A DNA stretch of 64,000 bases from Nitrosomonas oligotropha (GCF_009833085.1 NZ_QRBZ01000005.1:29292-93291); one strand, 5' to 3'. Shown: positions 46,384-57,062, counted from the first letter of the stretch. The notes: generated from the letters alone by a model not told the origin. A program made the numbers and translations.

Positions 46384-46521
46384 GATTGAGTGAATGAGGT
46401 CGGTGCGATATCCGGTGATCGTGTGTTGTGTTTCGTTGCAAATATGCGTATTTTACACGTTCGTTAACGCTTAAAGCCGTTTGCTGGCAATTCATCAAAA
46501 ACCTTGCATAGACATTTTCGT

Positions 46522-48156
46522 ATGATTGATATCTGGCGCAAAAAATTCATCTTATCCGACTCCGACCAGCCCCGAAGCCTGGAGGATATCCGCCCCACCG
46601 AGGCGGATTACGAAGCGCTTGACCCGAAAACATTTGCGGCGATAGAAACTGAAGCGCTGTTTCATACCATTGACCGCACGAAAACCGAAACCGGCCGCAT
46701 GGCGTTGTACCGGTCGCTAGCCCGCCCGGATCAGGATGCGCAGGTCATACAGCAAAAACAGATTGCGCTGCGTGAAATCGAAACGAACCCGGAGCTTTAT
46801 AGCGCCTTGGCCACGTTCACTGAGAAAGTCGTTTCCGGTGAACGATCATTGAAGCATCTGCTGTACGGCGAGTTTTCCGGCGGTTTTGCAACCGATGAAC
46901 CGAGCAGCCGCAGCGATAAACTGGAATTCGGCGGCTACGGCTACCGGCAGTATCAGGACGGTACTCAATTTGCGGTGGATCTGGTTGAGAAAGCCGCCGC
47001 ATTGCCACGCCCGCAGTCGGCATATTTACGCACGCTGCTCGATGCCATTCATGATTTTGGCCAGTCGAGAACTTACGCGCTGATGAAAGGCCCGGTTTAT
47101 TCCATGGGCGGAAAATTCAAAACTAAAAAAGAGAAATCCGGTTTTGATCTGTATTCGCGCTTCCAGCCTTCGCTGTTCAAAATTATACCGATGCTGACTT
47201 TCCTGATCGGCGGTTATGGCATCTTATTCTTCTTTGAAAACCTGATGCCGCAATTTGGCACGTCTTATATCAGTTACGGCATTCTGGCGCTGACCGCGCC
47301 GGTGCTGCCGATTATCCTGCTGGCCATGGGCGTCTCCGACCGCGATTCGATCATTTACCCGCTGCGCAAGCAATTCCGCGAAAGCCCGGATTTGGCCAAA
47401 GCGATCGAAGCATTGGGATTACTCGATGAGTTGCTGTCTTTCTACCGCTATGGACAATCATGTACCGGTGACAAAATCTTGCCGGAAATTATCGATGAGA
47501 AACAGCACCGCTTAACTGTCAGCCAGGCCAGGAATCCACTGCTGATCAAAGCAATACCGGATTATGTGCCGAACGATGTTCATCTCGATCTGGCAGGCCG
47601 GGTACTGATCATCACCGGCCCGAACAGCGGCGGCAAAACAGCGTACTGCAAAACCATCGTGCAAATCCAGTTACTCGGGCAAATTGGTTGCTATATTCCC
47701 GCCACGCAAGGGCAACTGGTTCCGGTGGAGCATCTCTATTATCAAGTACCCGACCCGGGCCAGCTCAGCGCCGCGATGGGGCGTTTCGGCCATGAACTGC
47801 AACGCACGCGGGAAATATTCTTCAATGCCACGCCGCGCAGCCTGGTGGTGTTAGATGAATTATCCGAAGGCACCACATTTGAAGAAAAAATGACGATTTC
47901 GGAATATATCCTCAAAGGATTCCATAAACTCGGCGCGAGCACTTTGCTAGTCACGCATAACCACGAACTCTGTGAATTGCTGCAGAAAGACGGTATCGGC
48001 CGGTATCTTCAAGTCGAATTCATGCCGCAAGGCCCAACGCACCGCTTAATCGCGGGTATATCGAAAGTCAGTCATGCCGATCGTGTGGCCAGCGCGATTG
48101 GATTTAGCCAGAAGGATGTAGAAGCACATTTGGAGCGGAAAAACCGTGACTCGTGA
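46522..48156 (+). CDS. Membrane-anchored MutS-like ATPase
   Basis: A 544-residue protein with only the C-terminal MutS ATPase module. Walker A is GPNSGGKT (366-373), Walker B is LVVLDELSEG (441-450) and the final motif is VTHNHEL. Two adjacent hydrophobic helices (about 221-240 and 250-270) suggest membrane anchoring, and there is no mismatch-recognition, connector or Smr nuclease domain. Residues 25-215 are helical, partly like MutS core or lever regions. A role in mismatch repair is therefore doubtful. It is divergent from the exporter operon. The ATG at 46522 is chosen over a TTG at 46504. Confidence 0.85.
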   Translation: MIDIWRKKFILSDSDQPRSLEDIRPTEADYEALDPKTFAAIETEALFHTIDRTKTETGRMALYRSLARPDQDAQVIQQKQIALREIETNPELYSALATFTEKVVSGERSLKHLLYGEFSGGFATDEPSSRSDKLEFGGYGYRQYQDGTQFAVDLVEKAAALPRPQSAYLRTLLDAIHDFGQSRTYALMKGPVYSMGGKFKTKKEKSGFDLYSRFQPSLFKIIPMLTFLIGGYGILFFFENLMPQFGTSYISYGILALTAPVLPIILLAMGVSDRDSIIYPLRKQFRESPDLAKAIEALGLLDELLSFYRYGQSCTGDKILPEIIDEKQHRLTVSQARNPLLIKAIPDYVPNDVHLDLAGRVLIITGPNSGGKTAYCKTIVQIQLLGQIGCYIPATQGQLVPVEHLYYQVPDPGQLSAAMGRFGHELQRTREIFFNATPRSLVVLDELSEGTTFEEKMTISEYILKGFHKLGASTLLVTHNHELCELLQKDGIGRYLQVEFMPQGPTHRLIAGISKVSHADRVASAIGFSQKDVEAHLERKNRDS

Positions 48157-48384
48157 GGGGTAAAGTCTGACTTTAGATCTCACGTTTATAAACTTTCAGA
48201 TTAAATTGCTGAACTACATCAAGGAGAATGAATAAACCAGGAAAATTATGGAACTATCTGAAACAATTTAGAAATTCTCCGACTTGAATCTCTACTGCTA
48301 TGGTTGGGTTTCCCAGTTTATTCAAATTTTGGACTTGCCAGTGCGATTTGTAAGTTTGATGAAACGAGAAAATACGTACTCGCG

Positions 48385-49551
48385 TTAATAACCTCGAACT
48401 GATTCATTCACAGAAGATTCCACGTGCTGGAAATGCTGCTTAGCATACGCAAATAAACTGAATCGGTTCTTAATACCTAATTTACTGAATATAGAAGTCA
48501 GGTGATTACGTAAGGTGTGCTCGCTCATGCACAATTTTGCCGCTATCTGCTTATTCTGTTCCCCGCCACTTCCGTCTGAGAATGCCTTAAGAATCATGCA
48601 TTCTTTGCGTGTCAGCATTGTAATCTTATCTGAATCGGCATCAGCAGGGATTTTTCCACGTATGCGTGAATTTTGAAGAAGAATGCGGCCGGTCGTTATT
48701 CGGTCAAGCCATAATTCACCATCATAAATCTTCTCGATCGCGCGGAGTACCGTTTGCATCGATTCTTTTCTATGCACCACTCCACGTGCACCACTGAGTA
48801 CTGCTCGGTCAATGACTTCTTTATCGTGTGTCTCAGTAAAAATTACCACTCGCGTATTCCCGTCACTTGCAAACTCAGGAATATAATTGACGCAATCGAT
48901 ATCATCCAAGTAAATGTTTAGGATAAGAATATCCGGTTTTTTCTCCAGGATAAGGCGTTTAGCATCGGAAATATTCGTTGCGGTTCCCACAACTTCCATT
49001 CTGGGCTTTTCGCTATTAATCAGCTTTTCCAATCCCCAAAGTACAATTTGTTGATCATCGACTAATAAGACACGGATAGGCTGAACCGAAAGCTGTTTGA
49101 TATGATCATTTGATTTATCAATACCATAGTATTGACAAAAACAAGATTCAAAATCTGCGTGATGTCTGTTTGTACTGTTTTTATTGATATCGCAGCCCAT
49201 GGCAGTAGCGATCGTCATGGTACGTTGCACAATCAAGTCACTCGCATAAGCTGTGAAATAAATACAAAGATTCGTGCTATCCGTTTGTAAATTTAATTGT
49301 TGCGCTAAGTAGATACCATCACAATCATTCAATTCCATGTCGGTTAGAATCAAATCGGGTTTGTCTTTTTTAACTCTAACCAGAGCTTCTTGACTTGAAG
49401 TGCAAACACCAATGATATTATATTCCCAATCATTTAGTATATTTTTCAATGTCTTGCCAGAGATATATTTATCTACAACAATCAGCACTCGAGTGTCATC
49501 AATTTTTCTGTGCGAGATTCTTGCGAGTATGTGCTCTGTTCTGTTGGTCAT
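48385..49551 (-). CDS. Tandem receiver-domain LuxR-type response regulator
   Basis: A 388-residue regulator built as REC-REC-HTH. The first receiver (about 20-130) has the phospho-acceptor Asp71 in LILTDMEL but only one acid of the usual pair (VVDKY). The second receiver (about 158-275) has the acid pair Asp165-Asp166 (LLVDDQ) and the Thr/Lys of the active site but an Asn212 where the phosphorylated Asp should be (ILILNIYLDD). A LuxR-type HTH (NKQIAAKLCMSEHTLRNHLTS...FSKLGI) occupies about 312-372. No sensor kinase is adjacent. Targets are unknown. Confidence 0.9.
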   Translation of the reverse strand: MTNRTEHILARISHRKIDDTRVLIVVDKYISGKTLKNILNDWEYNIIGVCTSSQEALVRVKKDKPDLILTDMELNDCDGIYLAQQLNLQTDSTNLCIYFTAYASDLIVQRTMTIATAMGCDINKNSTNRHHADFESCFCQYYGIDKSNDHIKQLSVQPIRVLLVDDQQIVLWGLEKLINSEKPRMEVVGTATNISDAKRLILEKKPDILILNIYLDDIDCVNYIPEFASDGNTRVVIFTETHDKEVIDRAVLSGARGVVHRKESMQTVLRAIEKIYDGELWLDRITTGRILLQNSRIRGKIPADADSDKITMLTRKECMILKAFSDGSGGEQNKQIAAKLCMSEHTLRNHLTSIFSKLGIKNRFSLFAYAKQHFQHVESSVNESVRGY

Positions 49552-50023
49552 TTATCGTTACCTTTAAACAGTACTGCTTTTAAATTCATTCTCAAATTTG
49601 CCGGTAGTTTGATTTCTTGATTGCTTCAATATCAATCCAGTTTTATTTCGGACTTAATTTGAAAAACTTTAAAAGATTTAATTCGGGCAAACGGAGGTCT
49701 CACGAATGAAGCATCAATTGTGATGCGTTATTTTGTGAAACATTCATGCTGCTAAAACTATCACCGTAAAATATTAATCAATTATGACATTGCTTTCTTT
49801 GTGGCATTTTCTGCACGTGCAAATTGGCAAACTCAGCAATCCGGCACTCACAGGTTGCTATACTTAAAGCAGCTGTTTTGCTTAATTTAATTTGTAAAAA
49901 TAGTTACGATCATAGCAAAAGCCATTTGACGCGAATGTGGGAAAACGCACACAAAAATATATCTGATCGACTATTTACAAACAAACACTTTGAAGTCCGT
50001 CCATTACAAGCTCTTCAATTGAT
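49552..50023. other. Gene-free stretch
   Basis: About 470 A+T-rich bases between the regulator and the EEP gene. A 67-codon frame at 49824-50027 lacks a ribosome binding site and coding character. The stretch presumably holds divergent promoters; none is convincing enough to mark. Confidence 0.4.
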
Positions 50024-50872
50024 ATGAAACTATTAAGCTGGAATATTCAGTGGGGCCGAGGATTGGATGGTTGTGTCGATCTTGTGCGTATCATGCGCAC
50101 AATCAGCCAACTGGGTGATTTTGATGTCATTTGCTTGCAGGAAGTCGCGATCCATTTTCCCGGTTTACCGGGTAGCCGCAGTGAAGATCAGATTGCCCAG
50201 CTATCCGCCCTGCTTCCAAATTACACTGTCATCTATGGCGTAGCGACAGACGTACCGGACAACCAAGGCGGGCGCAGTCAATTTGGCAATGCGATTTTTA
50301 CCCGTTTACCGGTTGGTCAAGTGTGGCGGCATTTGTTGCCATGGCCAGCGGAATTGGCGGCGCCCAGTATGCAGCGGATATTGGTGGAAGCTGTCGTGAC
50401 AGCCGATATTGGACCGTTACGTATCATGACCACGCACCTCGAATACTATTCTCACCGGCAACGTAAAGCTCAAATCGACGCAATCCGCAATCTGCACCGG
50501 GAAGCATGCGCCATGTCGCAGCGGAAATTTTTGAATGAAGAACGAGGAGGAACATTTGAAGTTTTTCCTAGGCCTGCGGAAGCATTATTGTGCGGCGATT
50601 TCAATTTCCCCGCTACAGCAGTCGAACGTGCGCACATTCTCGCGCCTTTTAATAACGGCACACCGAATTTTCACGATGCTTGGCCGGTAATGCACCCCAA
50701 TACACCGCATGCGCCGACTGTCGGGATCCATCCGGTAGATTTTGTCGATCAACCGGAGTGCTTTGATTTTGTTTTTATTACTGACGGATTGGTAAGCCGT
50801 CTCAGCAGTATTGGCATTGACGCTGAAACGGAAGCTTCGGATCATCAACCGGTATGGGTTGAATTCAAATGA
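50024..50872 (+). CDS. Endonuclease/exonuclease/phosphatase (EEP) family protein
   Basis: A 282-residue cytoplasmic EEP-fold hydrolase. Conserved catalytic blocks: LLSWNIQWG (Asn), DVICLQEVA (metal-binding Glu), THLEYYSHRQRKAQ, LCGDFNFPA (Asp/Asn), CFDFVFI and the terminal SDHQPVWV (Asp-His). Substrates of this fold range from DNA to inositol phosphates and lipids, so the actual reaction is open. It converges on the PfkB-family gene. Confidence 0.88.
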   Translation: MKLLSWNIQWGRGLDGCVDLVRIMRTISQLGDFDVICLQEVAIHFPGLPGSRSEDQIAQLSALLPNYTVIYGVATDVPDNQGGRSQFGNAIFTRLPVGQVWRHLLPWPAELAAPSMQRILVEAVVTADIGPLRIMTTHLEYYSHRQRKAQIDAIRNLHREACAMSQRKFLNEERGGTFEVFPRPAEALLCGDFNFPATAVERAHILAPFNNGTPNFHDAWPVMHPNTPHAPTVGIHPVDFVDQPECFDFVFITDGLVSRLSSIGIDAETEASDHQPVWVEFK

Positions 50873-50890
50873 GAAACTGAGGTATTCGCC

Positions 50891-51826
50891 TTAAAAAATG
50901 CGCGTGCCAAAACTCTCGAAATAATACTGGCCAATTTCATCGCGGGAAAATTGATGATTCTGTCCGCCGCGCTGGGCAATTTTCAGAGAGCCCATCAGTG
51001 AACCGAGCTGGCCGGTTGTTTGCCAATCGAAATTATTCACGATGCCGTATAGCAAACCTGCGCGGTAAGCATCGCCGCAACCGGTCGGATCGACAATTTG
51101 TTTCGGTTTGACACAAGGAATTTCAAATTTCTTGCCGTCAGCATAGATAATGGAGCCTTGCGCTCCCAAGGTAATAATCAATGCTTTGGCATTGTTCGCC
51201 AGCGATTCCAAGCGATGCCCGGTGCGGTCTTGCAACATTTCACCTTCATAGTCGTTGACCGCGATGTAATCCGCTTTGTTGATGAAATCGAGTAATTCCT
51301 CGCCGTTATACATCGGCAACCCTTGTCCCGGATCAAAAACAAACGGGATACCGGCTTCATGAAATTCACGCGCGTGTTGCAGCATACCGTCGCGTCCGTC
51401 CGGCGCGATAATGCCCAGACGGATATCGCGCGACTCTTTCACGGAATTGAAGTGGGAAAAGTTCATCGCGCCCGGATGAAATGCAGTGATCTGATTATCA
51501 TCCAGATCGGTCGTGATGAAAGCCTGCGCGGTAAAAGTATCCGAGACTTGCTTAACATGCTCCTGGGTGAGACGTAATTGCTCAAACCGGGCCGCATAAG
51601 GCGCATAGTCATCACCCACCGTAGCCATCATCACAGGCTCACCACCCAGCATCTTGAGGTTATAGGCAATATTGCCTGCGCACCCGCCGAATTCACGGCG
51701 CATTTCCGGAACCAGAAATGCGACATTCAGCACGTGAATTTTCTCCGGCAGGATGTGATTCTTAAAATGATCCGGGAAGACCATAATATTATCGTAAGCG
51801 ATAGAACCACAAATCAATGTGCGCAT
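50891..51826 (-). CDS. PfkB-family carbohydrate/nucleoside kinase
   Basis: A 311-residue ribokinase-fold kinase, close in pattern to adenosine kinase-like proteins. Substrate side GGCAGNIAYNLKMLGG and the catalytic anion hole DPTGCGDAYRAGLLYG are clear; the catalytic base is the Asp of GCGD. The phosphate acceptor is unknown. It follows gcvPB on the same strand. Confidence 0.9.
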   Translation of the reverse strand: MRTLICGSIAYDNIMVFPDHFKNHILPEKIHVLNVAFLVPEMRREFGGCAGNIAYNLKMLGGEPVMMATVGDDYAPYAARFEQLRLTQEHVKQVSDTFTAQAFITTDLDDNQITAFHPGAMNFSHFNSVKESRDIRLGIIAPDGRDGMLQHAREFHEAGIPFVFDPGQGLPMYNGEELLDFINKADYIAVNDYEGEMLQDRTGHRLESLANNAKALIITLGAQGSIIYADGKKFEIPCVKPKQIVDPTGCGDAYRAGLLYGIVNNFDWQTTGQLGSLMGSLKIAQRGGQNHQFSRDEIGQYYFESFGTRIF

Positions 51827-51871
51827 AGTTCAACTACCAATATTGATGATAAAAAACAACTTTTAACGTTC

Positions 51872-53323
51872 TCAAGCACTCGGTTTCCATGCCAAATCCA
51901 GCTCACGCGCGGCTTTGACATCATCCAGCTTACGCACCGGCATGGTATGCGGCGCACCTTTGACCATATCCGGCTGCGATTCGATTTCGCTCAGGATTTC
52001 TTTCATCGAAACAACGAAAGCATCCAGCGTTTCCTTGGATTCCGTCTCGGCCGGTTCGATCAGCAAACATTCTGGCACCAGCAGCGGGAAATACGTTGTC
52101 GGCGCATGATAGCCTTTATCGAGCAAGCGCTTGGCCAGATTCATCGCCGTTACGCCGGTCTTATCCTTGATGTCTTTCATCGTAACGATAAATTCGTGAC
52201 TGGCGCGGCGGTTCGGATAAGCAATTTCAAAACCGGCTTTGCGCAATTCCGCCATCAAGTAATTCGCATTTAAGGTGGCAAACTCGGAAATTCGATGCAT
52301 ACCTTGCACGCCTAACAAACGAACATAAATATAAGCCCGCAGCAACACACCGGCATTCCCCATGTGAGCGGATAAACGGCCAATGGATTGCGGTTTATCT
52401 TTTTCGGTAACCCAGCGATAGGTATCGCCTTCCTTCGCTACGATCGGGATCGGCATGAAAGGCAACAGCCGTTCAGCCACACCGACCGGTGCAGAGCCAG
52501 GTCCACCGCCGCCATGCGGGGTTGAGAAAGTTTTGTGCAGATTGATGTGAATCACGTCGAAACCCATATCGCCCGGTTTCACTTTGCCCAGCACCGCATT
52601 CAAGTTAGCGCCGTCGTAATACAGCAACCCGCCAGCCGCATGAACCACACGGCTCATTTCGGCGACATTCTTCTCAAATACGCCCAAGGTGGAAGGATTG
52701 GTCAGCATCAATCCCGCAGTTTGCGGACCAACGGCTGCCTTCAGCGCATCCAGATCCACGTTACCGTCTTTGTCGGTAGCGATTTCCACCACTTTGAAAC
52801 CGCACATCACCGCAGTCGCGGGATTGGTACCATGCGCCGCATCCGGTACGATAATTTCGGTACGGGCAAAATCGCCGCGCGATTCGTGATACGCACGAAT
52901 CATCATCACGCCGATCAATTCACCCTGCGCGCCGGCCATCGGGGTCAAGCTGACACCCGCCATCCCGGTAACCGATTTCAGAATCTCCTGCAATTCATAC
53001 ATACACGCGAGAAAACCCTGACCGGTGTCTTCCGGCGCCAGCGGATGCCGGGATATGAACTGCGGCAGCATAGCCAGTGAGTTACACGCACGCGGATTGT
53101 ATTTCATCGTGCAGGAACCCAGCGGGTAAAACTCGGTATCGATGGAGAAATTCTTTTGTGATAGACGGGTGTAATGACGCACCGTATCCATCTCGGAAAC
53201 TTCCGGCAAAAGCACTTTGGATTTACGCAGCAAATTCTGCGGAATCGCGGATTTGCTAGCCGGTGTTGCCGGCGACTGCGTATAATTGCGCCGTCCTTTG
53301 CGTGAGTGTTCAAATATCAGCAT
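51872..53323 (-). CDS. gcvPB: Glycine dehydrogenase (decarboxylating) subunit 2
   Basis: C-terminal half of the split P-protein of the glycine cleavage system, which decarboxylates glycine and hands the aminomethyl group to lipoyl-GcvH. The PLP lysine lies in [17 protein letters not shown]. Other blocks: [12 protein letters not shown], the AHGTNPATA and [13 protein letters not shown] motifs. The 483-residue length fits subunit 2. It is separated from gcvPA by the tpx gene. Confidence 0.96.
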   Translation of the reverse strand: MLIFEHSRKGRRNYTQSPATPASKSAIPQNLLRKSKVLLPEVSEMDTVRHYTRLSQKNFSIDTEFYPLGSCTMKYNPRACNSLAMLPQFISRHPLAPEDTGQGFLACMYELQEILKSVTGMAGVSLTPMAGAQGELIGVMMIRAYHESRGDFARTEIIVPDAAHGTNPATAVMCGFKVVEIATDKDGNVDLDALKAAVGPQTAGLMLTNPSTLGVFEKNVAEMSRVVHAAGGLLYYDGANLNAVLGKVKPGDMGFDVIHINLHKTFSTPHGGGGPGSAPVGVAERLLPFMPIPIVAKEGDTYRWVTEKDKPQSIGRLSAHMGNAGVLLRAYIYVRLLGVQGMHRISEFATLNANYLMAELRKAGFEIAYPNRRASHEFIVTMKDIKDKTGVTAMNLAKRLLDKGYHAPTTYFPLLVPECLLIEPAETESKETLDAFVVSMKEILSEIESQPDMVKGAPHTMPVRKLDDVKAARELDLAWKPSA

Positions 53324-53343
53324 AATGTAAGATCAATCTCAGT

Positions 53344-53841
53344 TTATTTCTTCAAAGCAGCCAGAGCTGCATCGTAATTTGGTTCATCGGCGATTTCCGG
53401 AACCAGCTCGGCGTGAATGACGGTATCCGACTCATCCAGCACGATCACCGCGCGCGCGGTAATGCCGCCAAACGCGCTGTCCGCAATGAAAACGCCGTAA
53501 TCTTTCATGAAATTCGCGCCACGCATGGTCGACAACGTAATCACCTTATCCAATCCTTCGGCATCGCAGAAACGGCTCATCGCAAAAGGCAAATCGGCGG
53601 CAATGATCAGCACCACGGTATTGTCCATATTGCTGGCTTGCTGATTGAATTTACGCGTGGAAATCGCACACACCGGCGTATCCAAACTGGGCACGATGTT
53701 CAATACTTTCTTTTTACCGGCATAATTGGCCAGTGTGACATCTTGCAAATCGCGATTGACTAAAGAGAAAGCAGGCGCTTTTTGTCCAACTTTGGGAAAA
53801 GTGCCTTCAATTTTGATAGGTTTTCCTTTTAAAGTAACCAT
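53344..53841 (-). CDS. tpx: Thiol peroxidase, Tpx type
   Basis: Atypical 2-Cys peroxiredoxin of 165 residues that reduces hydroperoxides with thioredoxin. Peroxidatic Cys58 lies in [12 protein letters not shown], and the resolving cysteine is Cys92 in SRFCDAEGL, both conserved. AGAGG stands before the ATG. It is placed between gcvPA and gcvPB on the same strand, an unusual insertion into the glycine cleavage operon. Confidence 0.96.
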   Translation of the reverse strand: MVTLKGKPIKIEGTFPKVGQKAPAFSLVNRDLQDVTLANYAGKKKVLNIVPSLDTPVCAISTRKFNQQASNMDNTVVLIIAADLPFAMSRFCDAEGLDKVITLSTMRGANFMKDYGVFIADSAFGGITARAVIVLDESDTVIHAELVPEIADEPNYDAALAALKK

Positions 53842-53875
53842 AGTTTTTTCCTCTCAGATGAATTTAAATAATGTT

Positions 53876-55228
53876 TTAACCAAGCGCCTGTTTCAATGCG
53901 CTGGCATAATTTTGTAAGTCGGCCGCCGTTTTCGTTTCAGTCGCGCAAACCAGCAAAGCGTTGCCTAATTCAGGATAATGCGCATGCAGATCAAATCCGC
54001 CCAGAATACCTTTCTGTTTCAGCTTGGCTAACACATCCGCAGCCGGCTTAGGCAAAGTCAATGCGGTTTCGTGGAACGTTGGTCCGCTGAATGTTCTTTT
54101 CACGCCGCCTGCTTTTTCCAATTGCTCAACCAAATCCAGTGTATTGGCGTGCGATTGCGCGGCAATGCGGCGCAATCCTTCAGGGCCGGTCAGCGACATG
54201 TAAATCGTGGCCGCGGTGACCATCAAACCTTGGTTGGTACAAATATTGGAAGTCGCTTTGGAGCGGCGGATATGCTGTTCGCGCGCTTGCAAAGTCAGCA
54301 CAAACCCTTCTTTACCATCCAGATCGGTGGTACGGCCGATGATACGGCCCGGCATTTGGCGCACCAGCTCGTTTTTACACGCCATAAAACCAAAGTATGG
54401 ACCGCCGCTAGAGAGCGGAATACCCAATGGCTGGCCTTCGCCCACGGCAATGTCGGCTCCTTTGCTGCCCCATTCGCCGGGTGGCGTCAATAACGCCAGC
54501 GCGGTCGGATTGACGACGCCGATGGCCAATGCATTTTTACTATGCGCCCAATCGGTCAAGACATCGACTTGTTCCAGCACGCCAAAGAAATTAGGTTGTG
54601 GAATCACCAGTGCGGCAAATTCATCGTTGGCGAATTGCGCTAACGATGCCGGATCCAATTGCCCGGTTTGCGTGTTGAATGGCAATTCGACCACTTCGAT
54701 TTTCTGATTGCTGACAATCGCACGCACCACTTGGCGGTAAACCGGATGCACGGTTTTAGGAATCAGGATACGGCGCGATGTTTTATGCGAACGCACCGCC
54801 ATCAAAGCCGCTTCCGCCAGCGCCGTGGCGCCGTCGTACATACTGGCATTGGAAACATCCATGCCGGTCAGCGAGGCCATCATCGACTGATATTCATACA
54901 ACAACTGCAATGTACCCTGACTGGCTTCCGCCTGATACGGCGTATACGAAGAATAGAATTCGCCGCGCGTGGTGATCTGCCATACAGCAGCCGGAATGTG
55001 ATGCTCATACGCACCGGCGCCGATGTAATTCTGGTAGAAACCGTCCTGGTTCGCGCGTTCCATCATCAGACGCGTGATTTCCAGTTCGCTGAGCCCGGAC
55101 GGAACACCGGTGAGCTCGCCGCTGACGAGTTCATCGGGAATCTCGTCAAACAGATCTTCAATTGACTTCGCGCCTATGCTGGCAAGCATCTCGGCAATAT
55201 CTTCTTCGGTATGTGGAATAAACGGCAT
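53876..55228 (-). CDS. gcvPA: Glycine dehydrogenase (decarboxylating) subunit 1
   Basis: N-terminal half of the split P-protein, 450 residues. Marks are the N-terminal [52 protein letters not shown], and the [11 protein letters not shown] block near the C-terminus. It forms an alpha2-beta2 enzyme with GcvPB. The operon order on the minus strand is gcvT, gcvH, gcvPA, tpx, gcvPB. Confidence 0.96.
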   Translation of the reverse strand: MPFIPHTEEDIAEMLASIGAKSIEDLFDEIPDELVSGELTGVPSGLSELEITRLMMERANQDGFYQNYIGAGAYEHHIPAAVWQITTRGEFYSSYTPYQAEASQGTLQLLYEYQSMMASLTGMDVSNASMYDGATALAEAALMAVRSHKTSRRILIPKTVHPVYRQVVRAIVSNQKIEVVELPFNTQTGQLDPASLAQFANDEFAALVIPQPNFFGVLEQVDVLTDWAHSKNALAIGVVNPTALALLTPPGEWGSKGADIAVGEGQPLGIPLSSGGPYFGFMACKNELVRQMPGRIIGRTTDLDGKEGFVLTLQAREQHIRRSKATSNICTNQGLMVTAATIYMSLTGPEGLRRIAAQSHANTLDLVEQLEKAGGVKRTFSGPTFHETALTLPKPAADVLAKLKQKGILGGFDLHAHYPELGNALLVCATETKTAADLQNYASALKQALG

Positions 55229-55286
55229 GATTTATCTTGAAAACTTTAAGTAATGAGAAATTAAAAAACGAAAAACGCAACAAATT

Positions 55287-55676
55287 TTAGTGATCTTCGT
55301 TTTCTACCAATTCGGTGTAAGCCGCGGCATCCAGTAATCCGTCGATCTCGGCAGGATTGCTGGGTTTCATTTTAAACAGCCAGGCAGAAAATGCATCTTC
55401 ATTGATTTTTCCCGGTTCATCGACCAGCGGAGCATTCACCTCGGTCACTTCACCGGAAATCGGTGAATACACATCGGCAGCCGCTTTAACGGATTCCGCC
55501 ACGGCACATTCTTCTTTTTGTTTGAGTTTGCGTCCGACATCCGGTAATTCGATAAACACCATATCGCCGAGCAATTCCTGCGCGTGATGGGTAATCCCAA
55601 CAGTTACCGTGCCGTCGGCTTCAGATCTCACCCATTCATGGGATTTGCTATATTTCAAATTGGTTGGAATACTCAT
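55287..55676 (-). CDS. gcvH: Glycine cleavage system H protein
   Basis: Lipoyl carrier protein of 129 residues that shuttles the aminomethyl group between P, T and L proteins. The lipoylated lysine is Lys64 in AESVKAAADVYSPI. GITHHAQELLGDMVFIELP and the C-terminal acidic helix are typical. It lies between gcvT and gcvPA. Confidence 0.97.
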   Translation of the reverse strand: MSIPTNLKYSKSHEWVRSEADGTVTVGITHHAQELLGDMVFIELPDVGRKLKQKEECAVAESVKAAADVYSPISGEVTEVNAPLVDEPGKINEDAFSAWLFKMKPSNPAEIDGLLDAAAYTELVENEDH

Positions 55677-55719
55677 TTTTTCACTCCAGATAAAAGTAAT
55701 ATTTTTGTTACAGTTTTTA

Positions 55720-56811
55720 TTAAACCAGCACTTTTCCGTTACGCACGAACGGGTATTTTACCACCTTGGCACGCAGCTTCTTATCCCGCACGATCACATC
55801 GACCTCGTCGCCGACGGCGATTTGCACCGGTACGCGCGCCAAGGCAATCGATTGATTCATCGTGGGTGAAAAACCGCCGCTGGTGATTTCGCCTTTGTAT
55901 TCGGCGCCATCTTTTTGCCCGACCACTTCCTGGTGGCTGCGCAATACGCCGCGATCGATCAATACCAATCCAACCAATTGGTGCGTCACGGCAGCATCCA
56001 GCAATGCCTGCTTGCCAATGAAATCGCGCTCGCTTTTCAGATCGACCGTCCAGGCCAGACCGGATTCCAGCGGATGCTTGGTTTCGTCCATGTCCTGACC
56101 GTATAAATTCATACCCGCTTCAAGCCGCAACGTATCGCGCGCGCCCAATCCGGCCGGAGCAACACCGGCGGCATGCAATGCTTTCCAGAATACCGGCGCG
56201 TCGACGGCAGGCAGGATGATTTCAAAACCGTCTTCACCGGTATAACCGGTACGGGCAATGAAATATTGTCCCACGACCGCGGATTGAAACTGTTTCAATT
56301 CTTCCGTCACTGCTTGCGAACCGGGGATCACCTGCCAGACTTTGGCGCGTGCATTGGGGCCTTGAACCGCCACCATGGCCATATCGCGCCGCGGAGTAAT
56401 TTCCAAATGCGGCGCCAGCGCATCGCGTTGTTTGAGCATCCAGGCCACATCTTTATCGGCCGTGCCCGCGTTGACTACGATGCGAAACCAGGTTTCGGAC
56501 AAAAAGTAAATGATCAGATCGTCGATAATGCCGGCCTGCGGGGTCAGCATACAGGAATACAGCGCTTTGCCCGGAACGGTCAGCTTATCGACATTGTTCG
56601 CGACTAGCTGGCGCAGAAAACCGCGCACATTATCGCCTTTGATATCGACCGGCAGCATATGGGAAACATCGAACATGCCCGCATCCTGGCGCACTTTATG
56701 GTGTTCATCCAACTGCGAGCCGTAATGCAGCGGCATATCCCAACCGCCGAAATCCACCATTTTGGCGTTCATATCGCGGTGGGTTTGATTCAGGGGTGTC
56801 ATTTTCAGCAC
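55720..56811 (-). CDS. gcvT: Glycine cleavage system T protein (aminomethyltransferase)
   Basis: Transfers the C1 unit from aminomethyl-GcvH to tetrahydrofolate, releasing ammonia. The 363-residue protein has [46 protein letters not shown], and [12 protein letters not shown]. The start is GTG with GGGAG 7 bases upstream. It is the first gene behind the tandem glycine riboswitch, so the whole gcv operon should be induced by glycine. Confidence 0.96.
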   Translation of the reverse strand: MLKMTPLNQTHRDMNAKMVDFGGWDMPLHYGSQLDEHHKVRQDAGMFDVSHMLPVDIKGDNVRGFLRQLVANNVDKLTVPGKALYSCMLTPQAGIIDDLIIYFLSETWFRIVVNAGTADKDVAWMLKQRDALAPHLEITPRRDMAMVAVQGPNARAKVWQVIPGSQAVTEELKQFQSAVVGQYFIARTGYTGEDGFEIILPAVDAPVFWKALHAAGVAPAGLGARDTLRLEAGMNLYGQDMDETKHPLESGLAWTVDLKSERDFIGKQALLDAAVTHQLVGLVLIDRGVLRSHQEVVGQKDGAEYKGEITSGGFSPTMNQSIALARVPVQIAVGDEVDVIVRDKKLRAKVVKYPFVRNGKVLV

Positions 56812-56861
56812 GGTTTTTCTCCCAAAAAAATTGAGCCATTCAAACGCGAATGACTTCGTGC

Positions 56862-57062
56862 CCCTCTGTCCTTTTTACCTGAGAGATTGACAGAATTGAA
56901 TCCGTGTGCCCCTTCGGTGGCCGGAAAAGATTTCCCGGCACTCTCCAGATTGCCTGTCGCAAGCGGTTCTCGAGGAACAAACCGGGGGTTTGATCCTGCC
57001 TGAGCGATTCCGGGGGGGTTACGCCTTCGGCGGCGCTAATGACTAGCGCACTCTCCTGCTTG
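56862..57062 (-). promoter_or_regulatory. Tandem glycine riboswitch (gcvT element)
   Basis: On the minus strand upstream of gcvT two aptamers follow each other. The first begins GGAGAGTGCGC, has GCCGCCGAAGGCG and CGCTCAGGCA; the second begins TGGAGAGTGCCGGGA, has CCACCGAAGGGG and ATCTCTCAGGTAAAAAGGACAGA. These are the conserved cores (GGAGAG, CCGAAGG, CTCAGG...GGACAG) of the glycine aptamer. The second aptamer ends about 50 bases before gcvT, leaving space for an expression platform. It links gcv expression to glycine. Confidence 0.95.

Noticed and set aside
46504..46521. TTG start for the MutS-like gene
   Set aside because: The ATG six codons later gives a plausible N-terminus and needs no rare start.
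49824..50027. 67-codon plus-strand frame before the EEP gene
   Set aside because: No ribosome binding site, no recognisable motif, and it overlaps the EEP start; treated as noise.
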